Shown here in pieces: positions 34,261 to 47,579 of a stretch of DNA of 64,000 bases; positions within the stretch are counted from its first letter, which is position 1; the number at the start of each line of letters is the position of its first letter. The stretch is from Chimonanthus salicifolius. Taxonomy: Eukaryota; Streptophyta; Magnoliopsida; Laurales; Calycanthaceae. The position numbers and the translations under genes were made by a program. The stretch lies in the NCBI GenBank assembly GCA_013350335.1, contig CM023539.1, positions 43,200,631-43,264,630 on the forward strand. The letters are read 5' to 3'. Under the pieces are notes generated by a model. That model had not been told where the DNA came from, made no database searches, and saw only the letters and a program-made list of their open reading frames with translations.

Positions 34261-37039
34261 TTATGATTGATTGTTGTGTAACCATTGCGCATTTATGTAA
34301 TTTGAATTTTGACTTGTTTCCAAATTGGAATGCGGAAGTGTAGGGTTTTAATTACTGAAGGACTTGGTTGGCAGAAAGAGAGTGATTATTGATACGTGGT
34401 GTAATTATCAATCTTAATGACACCCAAAATCGAAGTTCCATTGCTAAATATCGTAGTTTGCACTGAGTTTTCTGGATTTCTGACGATTATCAAGTCCATG
34501 TGCAGATCCTTTTTCGGTTCCTTATTTCAAGTTTGGATCCCTGTAGCAAATGCTATATTATTTTTCTTACAACATTTCTAAAATTGGGAATTGGTATAGT
34601 TGTTGGATTTAACCTCACTAGAATTCTGTAGTCATACGCTATAAAGCCATGAATTAGTGGGCTTTGGTCTCAAATGACTGAACTTCAGAGGGGGTTTAAT
34701 ACTTGGATTTTAAGGTTCCAAGTATTGAATCTGAATTTGATTCAGGATCTGAATTATAAGTGGAATGTAGATGCAGATTTAAATGTAAGTGCTTGGATGT
34801 GAATGCAGTTCACCATGGACTTGAGATAGTTTTGAATTTGGATTGGATCTGCAATAGTTTATTTACAATAATCAATGATTTAGTCTTTAATAATACCAGT
34901 AACTGTGTTTATTTATAATAATCAATGATAGATTCTTTTTTTTTTTTAAAACTTGTTGTAGTTTGCCTCTTATCTTTTCTTCCGAGTTTCTCTCTTCTTT
35001 CCCTACAACTCATGGTGATAGGTACTCTCTCTGCCTTTTTTTTTCTCCATTTTTGAAAAAAATGACAACTTTGTCTGTTACTCTCCCCTGATTTTTCTTA
35101 TTGAAGTCAAATTTTTAATACTAATATTAATATCAAGTAGATGTTAGTATACGATCTAAGGTTACATTTGTATTGTAAAGCTTATTTATTTATTATTTTA
35201 TTGTTTTTAAGCATGAAACCTAGCAATGGCACATTCGTTCAATTTTTAGGCATTTTTATTTATATAGCTATTGTTTTCTAAAATGAAATAGATGGATAAA
35301 TAAGTTGAAATTAGTTTGTATTTGATTTCTATAAATGAATCAACTCATTTAATAAATAAATTCGAACTAAGATCATTGTTTTTTTAATGACAAAGAAATC
35401 TAAGATCCAACTTCTCTAAATACGAGGGCATTAGATAAAACTTTAGATGCACACAACTTTTTACACACTATGGATATCAAGTGACTATAGCACTTGAACT
35501 TGAGACCTTTAATTTCTGAGATATGCTTCTCAAGTGAGCTACTATACCGTCCGAGGTTAGAACCATTGATTCTTAAAGGATGTAAAGGAAATGACCTATA
35601 TAATAAACAAAAATAATAATAAGTCCCTGAAATAAATTGACAAGATTCACAATCTATTCAAAGGAAAATCATCACCGACAGCCCATTACCACTCTATTTA
35701 GTGAGTCCCATGTCAAAATGCACACATTAATACCGTGCACGTGTGAACATGCGATAAATATTACTATATAAACTTGTGTCATTTAATACCGGCGATCTAC
35801 TTTAAAAAACAAAATGCATAGCATGATCATGAAAGAAAAGTTAAAACCGAAGTCAAAAGAAAAGGCAGACGGAATGTTAACGAAAATTTTTGGTCACCAT
35901 CGCCCATGCATACGATAACCCAATAAAACCACTACATTCTCTACCCTGTGGTTAATTCAAAAAGTTTTCAGTCTCTTAGCCCATCCTCCCAGTCTCAGGT
36001 TGGGAGATCCAACTGAGCACCAACTTAGTTGCCAGACGAGATGGGCACATCGTTTTGGAGAATTGCTGGTTTGAAAATTGCAAGAATTCTCCCATTAAGT
36101 CTCCACCCTCTTCTCCTGATAATGATCACAATGATCATGAAGAAAATCTCCTGGAAGGGAAATTGCCTGACAGATGCAAGAAATAGATGAAATGAGTGAA
36201 CGAAATGCCCATATTTCAACTGGACTGGTTCCGATCAATCTGGACCTGGTAGACTTGAACTGTCCCCGAATATGCAAAGCAAAAAGATGATTGACGAGAG
36301 AGTTAAAGAGAGCATAAGGAACCTGATCTTCTCTTTGCTCTCAGGTGAGGATCATGTGAGTCAAGGCTGACATGGCAAGCAGTAACTGGTGCCAAGACCA
36401 ACCCAGACTTTCAATTAGTAGACCCTAACAACAGACTGAAACTTTCAATCGGGATGTAAAATGGCAAAAACAAACAAAAGCCAAATGAGTAAAAACCACG
36501 TCACACTTGAAGCAACCAAAAGGCTATGCCTGCATAACATGTATCCATCTGAACCAACTCTTCATGCATAGGGTCTCAGCCTTCAACCAGGCACTTATTC
36601 AGTGCACTTTCTACTTTTGTTTTTACTGAAAATTTCTTAACACTAAATCCATTTTTATTTTTATTTTATGACCAAGGTGTCCGGGGGTCTCACCTGTATT
36701 TGGACAATAGAGGACATTTTAATCCGACTAGTCCTTGGGACATTTGTAAGCCTCCCAATCCCACACACACCGGGTAAGCAAAAATTGTAAAACAACTGGA
36801 CAAAGCAAAAATTGTACATGCACTAAGGGTGAGGTTCTCAGAACTCACGTAAGCTAAATACTTGAAACTTGACTGAATAACAAAAAGGTAACAGTGAGGA
36901 ACTCTCTGAGTTTGATGCTGGAAATGCTATAGCCTCCAGTCCACAAAAAAAGTTGAATTGCACTAGGCACTGCTCACTTTAAATTTGAAAGGAAAATTAA
37001 GGGGAAAAAAGTTTGCTACATAGACCATCCCAGGAAGAA
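34261..37039. other. Spacer between the convergent SAC and eIF3k genes
   Basis: No gene seen. Both genes end towards this interval, so its two edges include their 3' untranslated regions. Contains AT-rich unclassified DNA, a short direct repeat of TTTACAATAATCAATGAT-like sequence near 34860-34930, and a SINE fragment (36650-36785). Confidence 0.6.
36650..36785 (-). mobile_element. Truncated SINE, reverse orientation
   Basis: Read on the - strand it ends CCCGGACACCTTGGTCATAA followed by an A-rich tail, and includes CCCAAGGACTAGTC and GGGAGGCTTACAAATG. These match the 3' half of the SINEs at 40206-40399 and 55072-55609. The 5' tRNA-like half is missing. Confidence 0.55.
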
Positions 37040-40000
37040 TTAGCTCAGAATGGGGTAGATCCGGGTGATGTGCTCTAATGGAATGGAGTCCACTGTGTTC
37101 TTCTTGAGTTCCGGCTGGTTGAACTCATTGCGTGGAAGAACAATGAGCTGACCTCGACCATGGCCCTTCTCAAGGACCCAGCCATAGTTGGCAACCTGGT
37201 GCTCCAGGAATTTGTCCAATGAAATACCTTCAATGTTGATGGCCTGTCACAACACCAGTTGCAGAACAAGAATATACAGTAAGATGTTGTAATAGCACAA
37301 ACACAGAAACAATTGATCATGTCATTTTGGAAGTATCAAGCGAGTGGTAATCCAATTAAGTGCACAACATAAAGGCCAAATTCTTCTTTGAGTTGTCTCA
37401 AAAAATTTTAAGATTGGGAGAATGTTAAAAATTAATATATGACTTGCAAGTCCCTATGTATTAATACATACACGATGTGCTTAAGTCCTGCATTGGAGTA
37501 ACCAGTAATGTGGTTCCATGTTCCAGAGTAAGTCTGAATCATCAAAAGATGGATAACTCAAAGTAGATCTTAAAGTTGAAATATCCTAAAACTCAATCTT
37601 CTGGCTTTAAATTACGTTTTTTCATGAATAATACAATACAAAAGACTAAAAAGGAAGGAGATATGCCAGACGGCATGCTGCACAGATACTTCAATTTAGG
37701 CAGCGTGTCCATATCGGACACCCTCATGACCATGCCAGCCACTTCATTTTTAGTAAAACCCATGTCCCTGACGTATCCATGCCCTTTCCAGGCATCATAG
37801 GCTGGATTCCATTGTTCTTTTCATTCTATACCCAAAGCAGAGCCGTCACGTCAACAGTGTAGATCATTGAATCATGCAACCCAGTACTATCAAACAGGTG
37901 TGAAAGGAAACTGTATAGATACCAATGCATCACAACCATGCAATGCCTAAGATGGCAAGATGTTGGAGTTCAACTAACAAAAATTGATTTCTGAGAAAAG
38001 GCATAACAGCAATATTAATGAAAATCCTGTTTCCCAAGCAGTAATAAGATAGTTCACCTAACTGTAGAGTTCACTTTCAATTTCAGTGTACTTCTAATGC
38101 AACCTAATTGAGAGAAACAAAAGTTACCTCTGCAAGTACAGGCCTCGGCACTTTCTGGTAAGTTAGGGAAAGGACATGAATGGCATAAGCTTGGATTGCT
38201 TGATCAAAACCTGGGTATTCCCTTCATATCAGTAAAAAATAACAACCATCTATAATTTAAAGCACGATTCATCAGAAATGACCAAGCTACCAATCCCTTT
38301 CAAATAAAATGATATACTTTTCAGCATAAATATAGTCCTGAAAACAAATTTGCAAACTTCATGACCCTGAAGTATTATAATCACAGAATTCTGATCATGC
38401 GGAATTCTGGATCTAAGCTGATGATTTAGCTGCTACAAATTCAGAACGACTCTCTTTCCAAAAAATGTATTTGAAACATTTGAAACATGGTAAACTCAAT
38501 ATATGAGGAATAACATGCAACATGAGTACCCACTTCAAAAGAAACGAAAAAGAAGAGAAGAAGGAAAAGTAAAGGATGAGCTAATCATATCAATACGAGC
38601 AATTCCAGATGGTTCTCTGAGTCAATTTGATATGGCTAGATCAGAATAGAAAATATGTTACCTGGCACAACTTCAACTATATTACGGTTCTTAGCTGCTT
38701 CATCCCAGAACTCACGGAATCTTGCTGTCTGAGGTGATGAAATGGTTAGTCTAAGTGATGAAACGGTTAAAACTAGCAAGATAAATTCAGAGATACTGCA
38801 GAACCATACCTCCAGATAGTGTGACAGGACAATCAGTGTCTTAAACTGCTCCTCCATTTGCTGATAAAAGCAATAAAACCCTTAGCTATTTATTTTGTCA
38901 AAAAATAGCCATATTTGGTACGTTAAAGGATGTTGGAAATTATCTTTCCAGCAAGCCCACTTTTTTTAAAAAAAAACATCTTACATGCATTTGAAGTGAT
39001 TATGACAATAGGGTCTATCTAATAGGGCTACTTATTAACCTTTGGTTGATTCCAACATGGACAAAAGTCAGTAATTTGATGCGGTAGAACATTATAACCA
39101 CTAATGGAAGACCCTAGGATAATGTAGTTTAGCTATGATCACCTTTGGAGTTTTTGGGTGTTCCAATGAAAATCTCAAAAGAGGAAATACCTTGGATGCA
39201 TAAGTAGGCTATTAAGTCCTTAGCCCATTATGTAAAGCACCTGATGTCATTTCCCTCGCATAATGGATTCATAATGTTCTGTTTGGTGCAATATGGAACA
39301 AGATGGCGAGTTCTAAAAAGTTGTTCCATGTAAGGCATTATTGTCATTATAGACTAGCTTCAGGGTGATGTTCTGTTTGTTAAAACTGAATTGGTTAAGA
39401 CAGAGCAGAGTGACCAGGTTGAGGTGAAGAAGGTGAAAATGAACAAGATGAATCTAACCTCTATGTTCACTAGAAATCTACCAGGGGGAGGTCACCTCTC
39501 AATATCTCCTGCCTTTTTTGGCTTGATGAAGGATGTTTTCTTTCCAAGCAAAAAAAGGCTTGAAGGGAGGTGTTTAGCCTTTCATTAGATAAGAGAAGAT
39601 CCAAGTCTAAAATGCAGTGAGGACTTAAACAGATCTTCAATAATGAGGAGGAAATTACTTGTCCAGAGAGCTCACTTTGAAAGACCAGGCATAGAAGTGT
39701 TAATAGAAGAAAAACTATTGAAATAACAGGCAGGACCAATGTTGTTCGCTAGTGGAAGGTATACCGATGATGGATGGTCGTTCCAATGGCTGGATCTATG
39801 TCAGTAGCTGATCCTTTGTTGAAGTGGTGCTAAGTCAAAAAATGGAAGTGAAGGTAACATAGATAAAGGGGAAGAAGATAAAATGGCAATCAATGATGTG
39901 GGAATTCATAAGAATACGGCATGGTCAGCATGAAGTTTGTTGTGCATGCGGTACCCATCTCTTTGATGGGTCAGGTTAGGGAACTTTTTAAAAATAAAGA

Positions 40001-43000
40001 ACTGGAAGACACGACTTCTAGAAGACTGGGGGTATATGTTACAGTCACATTAACGAGGAGAATGGCAAATATGGCAAAGAAAGAGGAATTATTTCCCAAA
40101 AAGAAAAAGAGGGAGGGAGTGGTGGGGGTGGTGGAATTGCTATCTTGGAAGGGAGTTCATCTCATTGGAGAAATGGATGATCCTTAATGGAAATCTGGAT
40201 CCAGTACAAACTTGAAGGGGTTGGAGTGATGGCTAGGAACCCACCTCAAGAAGCGGGAGTGCTGAGTTCAATTTCAACTCCACCCCAAAGGGCCACTCCC
40301 CATAGATTTGCACAGTGTGTGGGTAGGGAGGCTTGCACATGCCCCGAGGATTAGTCACGTACTCTAAGAGGCATGGACAGCTTGGTCATCAAAAAAAAAA
40401 AATCTGGATCCAGTGCGTCACAATCCATAACAATCATAGAAGTGGGAGTCTTGCTCAAGTGGCAAAAAGGGTGGGTGAGCTTGTGATGGTTGAATGAAGA
40501 AACATCTAAAGGGAGGATCTGAATTAGCTGAAGATGGTAGTAGAATTGGAAGAAACAGGAGCAGAAATGAAAATATTAATTATTTTCAATGGCCTATTTC
40601 TGATTGATTCAATAATTGGAGAACTGAAATTCGGGGATAGATACAATCACTTGGTCAAAAAAGGTGAGATCTACAAGGAAACAGCTGTAAGAGTGGCTGG
40701 TAGGGTGATTGATGGCAGGGACGTTTGGCAAACTGTCAGACATGACCAATTCCATAAGCTCAAGGAATTCTACTGAAGTTGGTCTTCCCCAGGCAAATAC
40801 TGCCCCAAGACATCCCATCTGAATCAAGAGAAGCATGTGATAAAGAAGATGAGCCAAATAGTAAATAATAGATATAGCAGATCCTGAAACTAACAAAGGG
40901 GGAGAAGATAGGAATGTTTCATATCAAAATCATTGCAAATGGGTTAACTACAGCAAAGTCACTGGGATCCATGTCTACAGCAGAAGGAAGGGGGGTGAAT
41001 GGTCTGGTGAGAGGATTAAACAACTAGGGGTAAAAAGCAAGGAGCAAGAAAGAGGCTTTTATAATTTTGAAATTGAGCAAGAAATTGAGGGTGTCCTACC
41101 AAGATGAAGGCAAGGAACAAAATTAGTGCGGAAGATGGAGCACAAAGACAGCAGTTGAATGTCAAACACAAAACTAAGAAGTCAGGAGGTATTACAGTAA
41201 AGTTTTTCCCGCTTACATCAAATTTAATTTTGGGAGAAGGAAAACCACAAGAACAAACAGTCATAAGTTTAATGGACAATCGTTACTAATGTCAAGGTCT
41301 CTGTAGAATAAAAAAGATGTTTAATTAGGAGAATAGAAAGAAAAAGGAAAGTGATAGCCACTCATGATCCAAGAAACAAAAGCAAAGAACTGCAGGAGGA
41401 GGTATTCCAGAGATAAGGGTTAATAGAGATAGGGGTGGACAGTGAAAGCCTTTTAAGGACTCACAAATAGAAGATGATGAAAGTAATGGGAAGGGCAAAA
41501 TAGTTATCCATAAAGTTGAAATGTAAAGCTTCAGGTTTTATTTACCTTTAAAAAAAAACCTCAGGTTTTACTTCAGTCTTGTCAAAAGCATGTGGAGTGA
41601 ATGTGGATGTCTAATGGGACATCACAACCAGTATCACTATGTGGCTCATGGAAAATAGGCCCAACAATGGGGTTGATCACATGATGTTCATGATGATGGA
41701 TGTAACCCAAATGGAAGATGAACCAAAAATCCTAGTAGGATGGACGTCTATCAGGTTTCATTTTGTCATAGCAATAAGGGAAACGAGCATACATCACTCA
41801 AGCTTGGAACTAAAATATAACAAAGAGTTGTCACATTTTCTGCTCAAATCAAATATCAGTTCTGTTGCAAGACTGATCAAAATGTAATCTGCTTCGATTG
41901 GATCCACATGGCCTTGATAAATCAAATAAAACTACAGATTAGAGGCACATTGAGTGTTTAAATCTCATAATGCGAAACAATGAAAACAATGCTATAAAGA
42001 CGTAAAAAAATCATATTTCTTTTATAATGATTAATTAATTATGCCAAAAGTTTTGTTCACACCTACACAACTCCAAAAAACATGAATGCTAATAATTGTT
42101 AAGATTGAAGATAAGGAAAAGAAAAATACCACTCGTTCTGGAATTAAGAAGAGACAGAGGTTAAAATCTGGTGCTGGCATTGCCATAAGTGCCTGTTGAA
42201 AAGGGTTGTGGAGAAGAAATGAGTTGCATGAAATAAAACTAAATGCTCATTGTTCTGAGTCCTTGTTTGAGATGAAGATTCACCGAACCTTAACCAAAAT
42301 CAAAGCAACTATTTGAATACTCATCCGCTCAGGCTCGAACTGTATAGAGAAGAGAAACAATGTAAGCCTCATAGAAGTAATTCTGACATAAAATAAAGAC
42401 AAGCATAATCCAAGACACCAAAATGCCAATGCGAATATTAACATATTAAAGCATATTTTAGTATCATGAAGTAATTGGTTAGATACAAATAGTCTACCAT
42501 TAAGAATAAATAACCTTTTTCAAACTAATTATTACAATGATGAATATTATTACTATAAGACAAGAAACCAATTAAAAAAGAAGAACTTGAACTTTGGAGG
42601 ATAACTTTTAAGGCTAAGCTGAACAAAGAATATGTCAGACAAATTTAGTGGATCCGAGAGTAGAGAAGACAAAGCAATTAATATTAAAAGTGACTTAGCA
42701 CCACAATGTGAAAAATTTCTAACCTGATAAAGGCGAAGAAGACAAAGGTTTGCATCCAGACTGTATGTTTGTGATGAAACCTACATCATAAATATTGAGT
42801 AAATGAAATATCTTATTTACATGAAAATAATAAAGGAAAACAATAAGATATACTATGAGCATGAAAAAACTAAAATGTGATAAACAATAGACATATTCTT
42901 ATCACCAAAAAAAATCCATACTCTAGTAAATCTCAGTATCAAGTTCATGTTTGACACTTAAATAAAATATGCAGCAATGATAAGTCTAAACTGGATGAAG

Positions 43001-45947
43001 ATGCCATGGGCCAGTACACTGGACCAATATGTATGAACTGAAAAACGAGGCCTCTCCAACAATTTAGATTCTAAAAGGAAAACAAAAATAATGAAGGAGA
43101 TATTCAAAACTTTGTCAATTATCAAGGTACTAAGATTATGAGACACGCGAAAAAAAAACTTTGGGAGAGGGTAATAAAGCAATGTTCAAGACAAGAGTCA
43201 AATATATCGGAGAATAAATTTAGATTTATACTTAAGTAGGTAACAACATGAACAATTTTTTATATGGAGACAACTCATGGAAAATTTAGGGATAAAAGGA
43301 GGAACCCCCATATGGACTAAAGTTCAAACAGAAAAGGTATACTGCCTGTATGAATTGAAACAAATTAATTCAGATTTATACCAAGTGAACAACATAAGCA
43401 ATTTTATATTGAGACAATTCATGGAGAAGTTTAGAGATAAAAGGAAGAATGTACAAATAACTTGTATTGACTTGAAAAAAAGGGCTATTACCAAGACAAT
43501 GATATGGTAAGCATTGAAAAAGAAATGCATTTCTAATGAGCACTTTGAGGTTATACAAGATATCAGATATACATGAAGGAGCAAATGCATGAAGTGCGAC
43601 AGCTAGTGAGAGAATGGCTGTGGTACAACGTTGAAATTTGCTCAGTTGGATGTGGTACAACATTGAAATTTTCTCAGTTGGAGTATTGACTTCATCAATG
43701 GTTGACTTTGAGCTCATGTTTATTTCCTTTAGCAATTGATGAATTAACATAAAAAATAAAAAATGAGGTGCCATGCTGTATGACATTTCCAAATGATATA
43801 GTACTACATAACACCAATTAAATAATAAGATAGAATAATGGAGGAATATGTTTTGGGACAAATGGCTTAAGAATTAGTTTTTTTTTAAGAATATATGGAG
43901 TTAGCTTCAATGAGACAAAAGAGAGGGAGAATGACCCAATAAAAATTGAAAATGATTTGGTGTTGCATTGTGATGAGTTTAAATACTTAGGCTTAATATA
44001 GAATCTTCTTTCTTTTGAAAGCCTCAACTATAGAATCTAATAGGAGTCCAAAGCAGAAACAACCAATAGCATAGAAGGGGGTGGGCAAAATGTAGAGAAG
44101 TTAGTAGAGCACTGTGTGATAAAAGAGTCCCACATTGATTAAAGGGTTAATTTTATCACAGAGGTATCAAATACACAATGCTCAATAGGGCAAAGTGGGC
44201 AAATGAGGAAAATACAAATAAACAAAATAATGGTAACAAAGATATGCATTATAAGACCCGTGAGTGAATAATGTTAAAAGATAGACCCCAAAGAGACTTT
44301 GAAAATAATACCCAATAGATGACAAAAAGAAATAAATTCATTTATTCTAGGTGGTTTGGTCACACTTATAAAAGATCGAAAATTTCTCCAATACATAAAA
44401 TAGAGGTTAAAAGTTGAAAGTACAAGGAGGAGAGGGAGGCTATTAGGATCTTGATGAGAAAGGATAAAGAAACAGATGATAGAATGTGGTGTGCCAAAGG
44501 GTATGATCTGTGATATGGATAAATTATAGTTTAAAAACTTTAAAAAAAGGGGTAGGATTTCAAGTTACAAACTGCACTAAGATTTCTGAGTCGAGTTGAA
44601 AAAGTTGTCCAAGTTACTTTTTGAATCATCTGAGTCAACTTTGGATTAAATGAAAGAGTAGAACTAAAAAATTGTCCCCAAATAAATTAGAAAGTGGCAA
44701 ATGATGATAAAAAAAGAAAGAAAATCTATTAATGAATTTCACAATTCCATATGCATCAGCCTTTATACGCCACCAAATACAATGTGTACAAAACATCGAT
44801 GAATAGACACAAAACCTAGACAAGAGAAAAAAAAACCTGCCTATAACCCTTCCTCGGTTTAAAAAATATCCTCAAAACCCTGCAAGTGATTCCTAATCAT
44901 GTCTGACAGAAAATGTATAAATGGTTGTGTTCATAATGATGCATTTTATATATGTTGATTTCAAGGCTGAACCCAGAAAACACAAATATGCAACGGGCAA
45001 GATTACTCAAAAATGGGAGAGTGACTAATCTTGATTTTGCAGAATTAGCCCCTGCTTGGGCCATGTTAAGCCCCAAGTAAGTTCATCCCTGTAGCCATAT
45101 CCATCATATCAAAGGTAAGTACAACTGAGGCAAGAGGCGTGTTACTCATCATGTATTTCAAAGATATAGGGTTGTTTGACATGGATAGATTCATGTAAGG
45201 GGCTAACCAAGACAAAGGTCTTGTCCTTAAAACACATTCCTGTGCCGATAAAACGGGACAAGAGTGACCTTAGACTCCTTCACCCAGTTATTCAGAACCT
45301 CAAAATACATGACTACAGTGAACATCTAAATATGGATAGGTCCAGAATTTCATCCACATGGGTGTGTCAATGAACTGTTAATGGCAACAAAATGTACAAC
45401 AACAATGCCCAGTGTCCAATATCCCAAAGAATTAAGAGAGGATGATTCCCAAAGAACAATAATTGTGCATTGGAGTGTAATCCACATTGCAGTACATTAT
45501 AACAACTTAAGTATCTTATAGGCAAAACATAGATGGTTATCTGGGTAAGAACTTGAGTAGGGGGGAGAGGCAAAACATCACTGTCCACACTGATCACACG
45601 CAACTATAGCAGGCAAAATGGAAGGCAAAATTTGCATCACTGAGCACGAAGTGATTTTCGGAAAAAAAAAAAAACTATCTACCAAACAAGGAGCGATTAT
45701 GGATGGGTAGTACACCCAAAGAACCAGATAGTTGAAGAAAGTATATATTTTCTTTAAAAAGTCATCTATCTATGACAATCAATCAAAAGATTGGAAAAAT
45801 GGGTGGCTGGGACGATGCCTGTTCGTGGACGTAGTTCTCGAGATCGGGAAGGATGTCGGGATTGTACGGATTCACAGCAACCAGCTCCTCTACCGTATAC
45901 GAAATCTGCTGCTGCTGCCTTTGCTGAATCTCACGTTCTCTACCCAT
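37040..45947 (-). CDS. TIF3K1: Eukaryotic translation initiation factor 3 subunit K (eIF3k), 8 exons
   Basis: Coding exons in transcript order (all -): 45947-45819, 42780-42724, 42339-42289, 42192-42130, 38860-38810, 38728-38662, 38210-38128, 37243-37040. They sum to 705 nt in one frame, 234 residues plus TAA; plant eIF3k is about 226. Recognisable pieces: N-terminal YTVEELVAVNPYNPDILPDL, then NLCLLRLYQFEPERM, ALMAMPAPDFNLCLFLIPER, MEEQFKTLIVLSHYLE, FREFWDEAAKNR, and the C-terminal PELKKNT...PLEHITRIYPIL. The family has a HEAT-like N-terminal half and a winged-helix/PCI-like C-terminal half, and is a non-core subunit of eIF3 that binds the 40S ribosome in the cytoplasm. A Gln run (QQRQQQQ) follows the start. 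The ATG at 45947 is the first in frame. Intron 1 seems to begin with GC (45818-45817); the other seven introns follow GT-AG. Confidence 0.95.
38861..42129 (-). other. eIF3k intron 4
   Basis: A 3.27-kb intron. It carries the SINE at 40206-40399. The rest (39250-41900) is rich in AAG/GAA and probably derives from an old retroelement, but no domain could be recognised on either strand. Confidence 0.55.
40191..40414 (+). mobile_element. SINE with perfect 15-bp target duplications
   Basis: Target duplications AAATCTGGATCCAGT lie at 40191-40205 and 40400-40414. The body, 40206-40399 (194 bp), starts near GGGGTTGGAGTGATGGC and contains GAGTTCAATTTC (B-box-like), CCCCGAGGATTAGTC and GGACAGCTTGGTCATC before a poly-A tail. 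The arrangement is that of a tRNA-derived plant SINE of the Au-like type. It is inserted in eIF3k intron 4, opposite to the gene. Confidence 0.85.
42781..45818 (-). other. eIF3k intron 1 with apparent GC donor
   Basis: A 3.04-kb intron. On the - strand the exon 1 end CACGAACAG is followed by GCATCG, and the intron ends TAG before GTTTCATCA. It holds a + strand LINE fragment (43220-44540) with small local duplications, and otherwise AT-rich DNA. Confidence 0.7.
43220..44540 (+). pseudogene. Degenerate LINE reverse transcriptase fragment with internal duplications
   Basis: Reads RQFMEKFRDKRKNVQITCID then LKKR (43410-43490), like the LINE reverse transcriptase block that precedes the first catalytic Asp. 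Much later comes a GRFGHTYKRS-type block with VEST..RRGRLLGS near 44340-44450, the C-terminal tail. The GAATAAATTTAGATTTATAC-type block at 43208-43305 repeats at 43360-43445, and a 32-bp unit (TGTGGTACAACGTTGAAATT...) is doubled at 43619-43682. Confidence 0.55.
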
Positions 45948-46090
45948 TGCAGCAAATATATGAACACACAGAAGCAGATACTGAGGCAAACGAGCAGAGG
46001 GGAAATAGAAGAGAAGAGGAGCGAGCGCCTGCAGATGTGCACCGGAGCGATTAGGGCTTTTAGGTTTTAGCCTTTAAGGACGAGAAACGT
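45948..46090 (-). promoter_or_regulatory. Probable 5' leader and promoter-proximal region of eIF3k
   Basis: On the - strand the bases before the eIF3k ATG are CT-rich and contain AAAACCTAAAAGCCCTAATC near 46070-46045. This resembles the AAACCCTAA telo-box often found at plant translation genes, but the match is imperfect. No upstream ATG lies in the same open frame. The transcription start is not determinable here. Confidence 0.35.
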
Positions 46091-46099
46091 AGACAGAGC

Positions 46100-46735
46100 G
46101 GGTGAAAGGAAAAACATTTCTAATCTGCGGTCACTCGGTCATTACTGAGCTGGGTGGGCCGTTTCGCGAGCAAGGATTGGAAACGATATTTAAAACTCGG
46201 AAGTTCGACTCTACTTAAGTCGTCAACGCGTTGAGTTGATATAAAGACTCAGCGAGTTTTTACCGGAAAAAAAAAAAAAGGGTCAAACTATTAATTAATA
46301 TTACCTAATATAATTAATATATTCTAAAAATTAAAAAAATATAGGATAAATCATTGAAAATCTTAAAAAATAGTCTTCTGCAAACTATCAAGAGAATGGG
46401 TAATAATCTAAAAAAGAAAAAGCCCAAAAAAGGCAAGACTTATAAAAAATAAAGAATAAAGTACACAATATAAAGGGAAGTAGAGAAATAGAAAAAACAA
46501 TGAGAAGGAAAAAAATAAAAACGAAGTAGAAAAGGGGAGGATTAGTTAAAATAAAAAAAGGGAAATAAGTATGAGAAGAAGAAAATAGAAAAAAGAAAAC
46601 TAAAAAGAAAAAAGTCATTGAAATAAGAAAATAAAGATAATGAAGAAGAAATAAAAAGGAAAAGACAAAAATAAGCTTATGATAAGTGGTGGCTAATTGA
46701 TCACTGCTCATTACTTATCCTTTGTTTGTTTTTTT
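46100..46735. other. Intergenic DNA upstream of eIF3k
   Basis: GC-richer to about 46200, then very A-rich purine-biased DNA (46270-46680). No gene recognised. Confidence 0.4.
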
Positions 46736-47099
46736 GCCCGTGATCCTCACACAGGCATTTTGTATATATAGACACAAGTTTTACCGTAATATCCAATTTG
46801 CCCTCCATTTGCTAAAATTCATGAACAATGCAATCGGTTCACCTGAAATTGCAAGTCGACTCGTCAAAATTCATGATCAATGCAATTCGACACTCTAAAA
46901 TTTCAAATCAGCTCGCCAAAATTCATGAACAGTACAATTTGGCGCTTCAAAATTTCAAATCAGCTCGTCAAAATTCACATTAATAATAATAATAAAATCT
47001 GCCTATTGAAATTTTACTGTTCATACAAATGGGTAAAATCGAGAATACACTAAAATCGATGTCGATAAACACAAAATGCCCGTGGAAGGATCGGTGGCC
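46736..47099. mobile_element. Long-TIR MITE copy 2
   Basis: Ends GCCCGTGATCCTCACACAGG on the left, mirrored by CCGTGGAAGGATCGGTGGCC on the right. The GTTTTACCGTAATATCC / GGGTAAAATCGAGAATACAC parts match the arms of the 33378 copy. The middle is a degenerate array of about 35-40-bp units containing AAAATTCATGAACAGT and TCAGCTCG. Confidence 0.65.
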
Positions 47100-47579
47100 T
47101 TTTTTTTCCCTCTACATCTAATGAAAAATGAGAGTAGGATTTTATCTTTTTCAATTTTTTTCTCTCTTAACTTGTCTTCTCTTTTCTGTCCTCTGCTTTA
47201 TTTTTCAAATGCATCATGTATACTTTATCTTAATTTGACTATATTTTCCATTCACTAAGTTAATCAAAACTTGTTACTAAAACAAGATTTCATCATGCAA
47301 CTTGATTTTTATCAAGTCAATTGAGCTAACTTCTAAGTTTTTAAACTACTGTAGTCACAAATATATAAATATTATGCACATAATTTATTTATTAAAAATA
47401 ATAAGCTCCATATATTAACATCGAATGTTAAACATGCTCTTAATCTCCAACCTAATCTAATTTTTGGACTTGTGTTGAATTAATATAGCAATGAAAGCGC
47501 CTTAAAACAGTGTATGAGAACTTGTCAAAAAATCTCTTTTGGTTATACAATGAAACAAGGATATAAATCTCAATAAAAT

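Noticed and set aside
39391..41900. Several short open frames in eIF3k intron 4
   Set aside because: None reads as a known retroelement or host domain with confidence. They are left as unclassified intron DNA.
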